This document shows, piece by piece, positions 63,821 through 64,000 of a stretch of 64,000 nucleotides of DNA (its first letter is position 1; each line of letters opens with the position of its first letter). The notes beneath the pieces were generated by a model. That model was not told the DNA's origin and searched no databases. It worked only from the letters and a program-made list of their open reading frames with translations. The position numbers and the translations under genes are program-made. The DNA is from an uncultured Pseudomonadales bacterium (GTDB lineage: Bacteria; Pseudomonadota; Gammaproteobacteria; Pseudomonadales; Azotimanducaceae). Where the stretch lies: NCBI GenBank assembly GCA_951813515.1, contig OX638346.1, positions 3,093,617 to 3,157,616 on the forward strand, written 5' to 3'.

Positions 63821-64000
63821 ATGAGCGAAGCGATCGACTTTCGATATGTGGGAACGCGCCCGGTCAGACCGGACGGCGTCGACAAGGTCACGGGACGCGC
63901 GAACTATGGCGCGGATTTCAGTCTCCCGGGGATGATCCAGGGGCGCGTCTTGAGAAGCCCCCACGCCCACGCGCGCATCTTGAGTATCGATACGAGCAAG
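63821..64000 (+). CDS. Xanthine dehydrogenase family molybdopterin-binding subunit, 3' end cut by window
   Basis: The first 60 residues: MSEAIDFRYVGTRPVRPDGV, DKVTGRANYGADFSLPGMIQ, GRVLRSPHAHARILSIDTSK. DKVTGxAxYxxD and the LRSPHAHARIxSID phrase are the N-terminal marks of the large, molybdenum-cofactor subunit of aldehyde oxidases and xanthine dehydrogenases. It starts with this subunit, so the FAD and Fe-S subunits, if present, lie downstream or elsewhere. AAGTGAGCAGCA precedes ATG 63821. Confidence 0.9.
   Translation, partial: MSEAIDFRYVGTRPVRPDGVDKVTGRANYGADFSLPGMIQGRVLRSPHAHARILSIDTSK

Overview
The window is GC-rich, almost fully coding DNA from a Gram-negative bacterium. Four TonB-dependent outer-membrane receptors, a CusCBA-type RND efflux operon, lipoprotein signals, a Tsx-like porin and a YejA-like binding protein point to a free-living or host-associated marine-type Pseudomonadota, probably an uncultured gammaproteobacterium; the lineage is an inference. 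I saw no rRNA, tRNA, CRISPR array, intact transposase or origin. Both window edges cut genes: a Gfo/Idh/MocA oxidoreductase on the left and a xanthine-dehydrogenase-family large subunit on the right.

Layout. 0-5.3 kb: oxidoreductase, PhyH-type dioxygenase, TonB receptor, SDR. 5.3-9.2 kb: a TonB receptor overlapping a beta-propeller phytase lipoprotein, preceded by a well-placed Pho-box promoter, which together read as a phosphate-starvation phytate-uptake operon. 9.2-12.4 kb: GFA-like protein, Fic protein, atypical aldo/keto reductase. 12.4-19.5 kb: small His/Cys-rich periplasmic protein plus cusCBA-like genes, with a convergent rhodanese. 19.5-22.6 kb: DUF222/HNH nuclease with 105-bp internal repeats, and a DUF4143 ATPase remnant. 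22.6-27.1 kb: amidase, then a plus-strand cluster of a TauD-type dioxygenase, a glutaredoxin-DinB fusion with an in-frame TGA exactly at the first residue of its CxxC motif (candidate selenoprotein), and a nitronate monooxygenase. 27.2-35.7 kb: two tiny membrane proteins, an amidohydrolase paired with a large PEP-utilising phosphotransferase-like protein, a hypothetical secreted protein, a polyketide-synthase/amidohydrolase chimeric pseudogene and a SulP-STAS-CNBD transporter. 36-39.3 kb: SDR, Phd-VapC, hydroxypyruvate-isomerase-like protein, pRiA4b ORF-3-like protein. 39.5-45 kb: YejA-like binding protein, double EthD protein, TonB receptor. 45-49 kb: Uma2 nuclease, beta-helix protein, then a toxin-antitoxin cluster with two intact systems and two PIN relics. 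49-60.5 kb: two FG-GAP/ASPIC-UnbV proteins with TPR partners or domains, Gfo/Idh/MocA, a second Uma2, and a TonB receptor paralogous to the one at 42 kb with a matching leader element and terminator. 60.5-64 kb: a nuclease-like gene broken by a palindromic insertion, Tsx-like porin, MFS transporter and the edge gene.

The strongest observations are the candidate selenocysteine glutaredoxin-DinB protein (25227-25955), the Pho-box-controlled receptor-phytase operon (5329-9239), the shared regulatory elements of the two paralogous receptors, and several clear scars of gene decay and small palindromic insertions.
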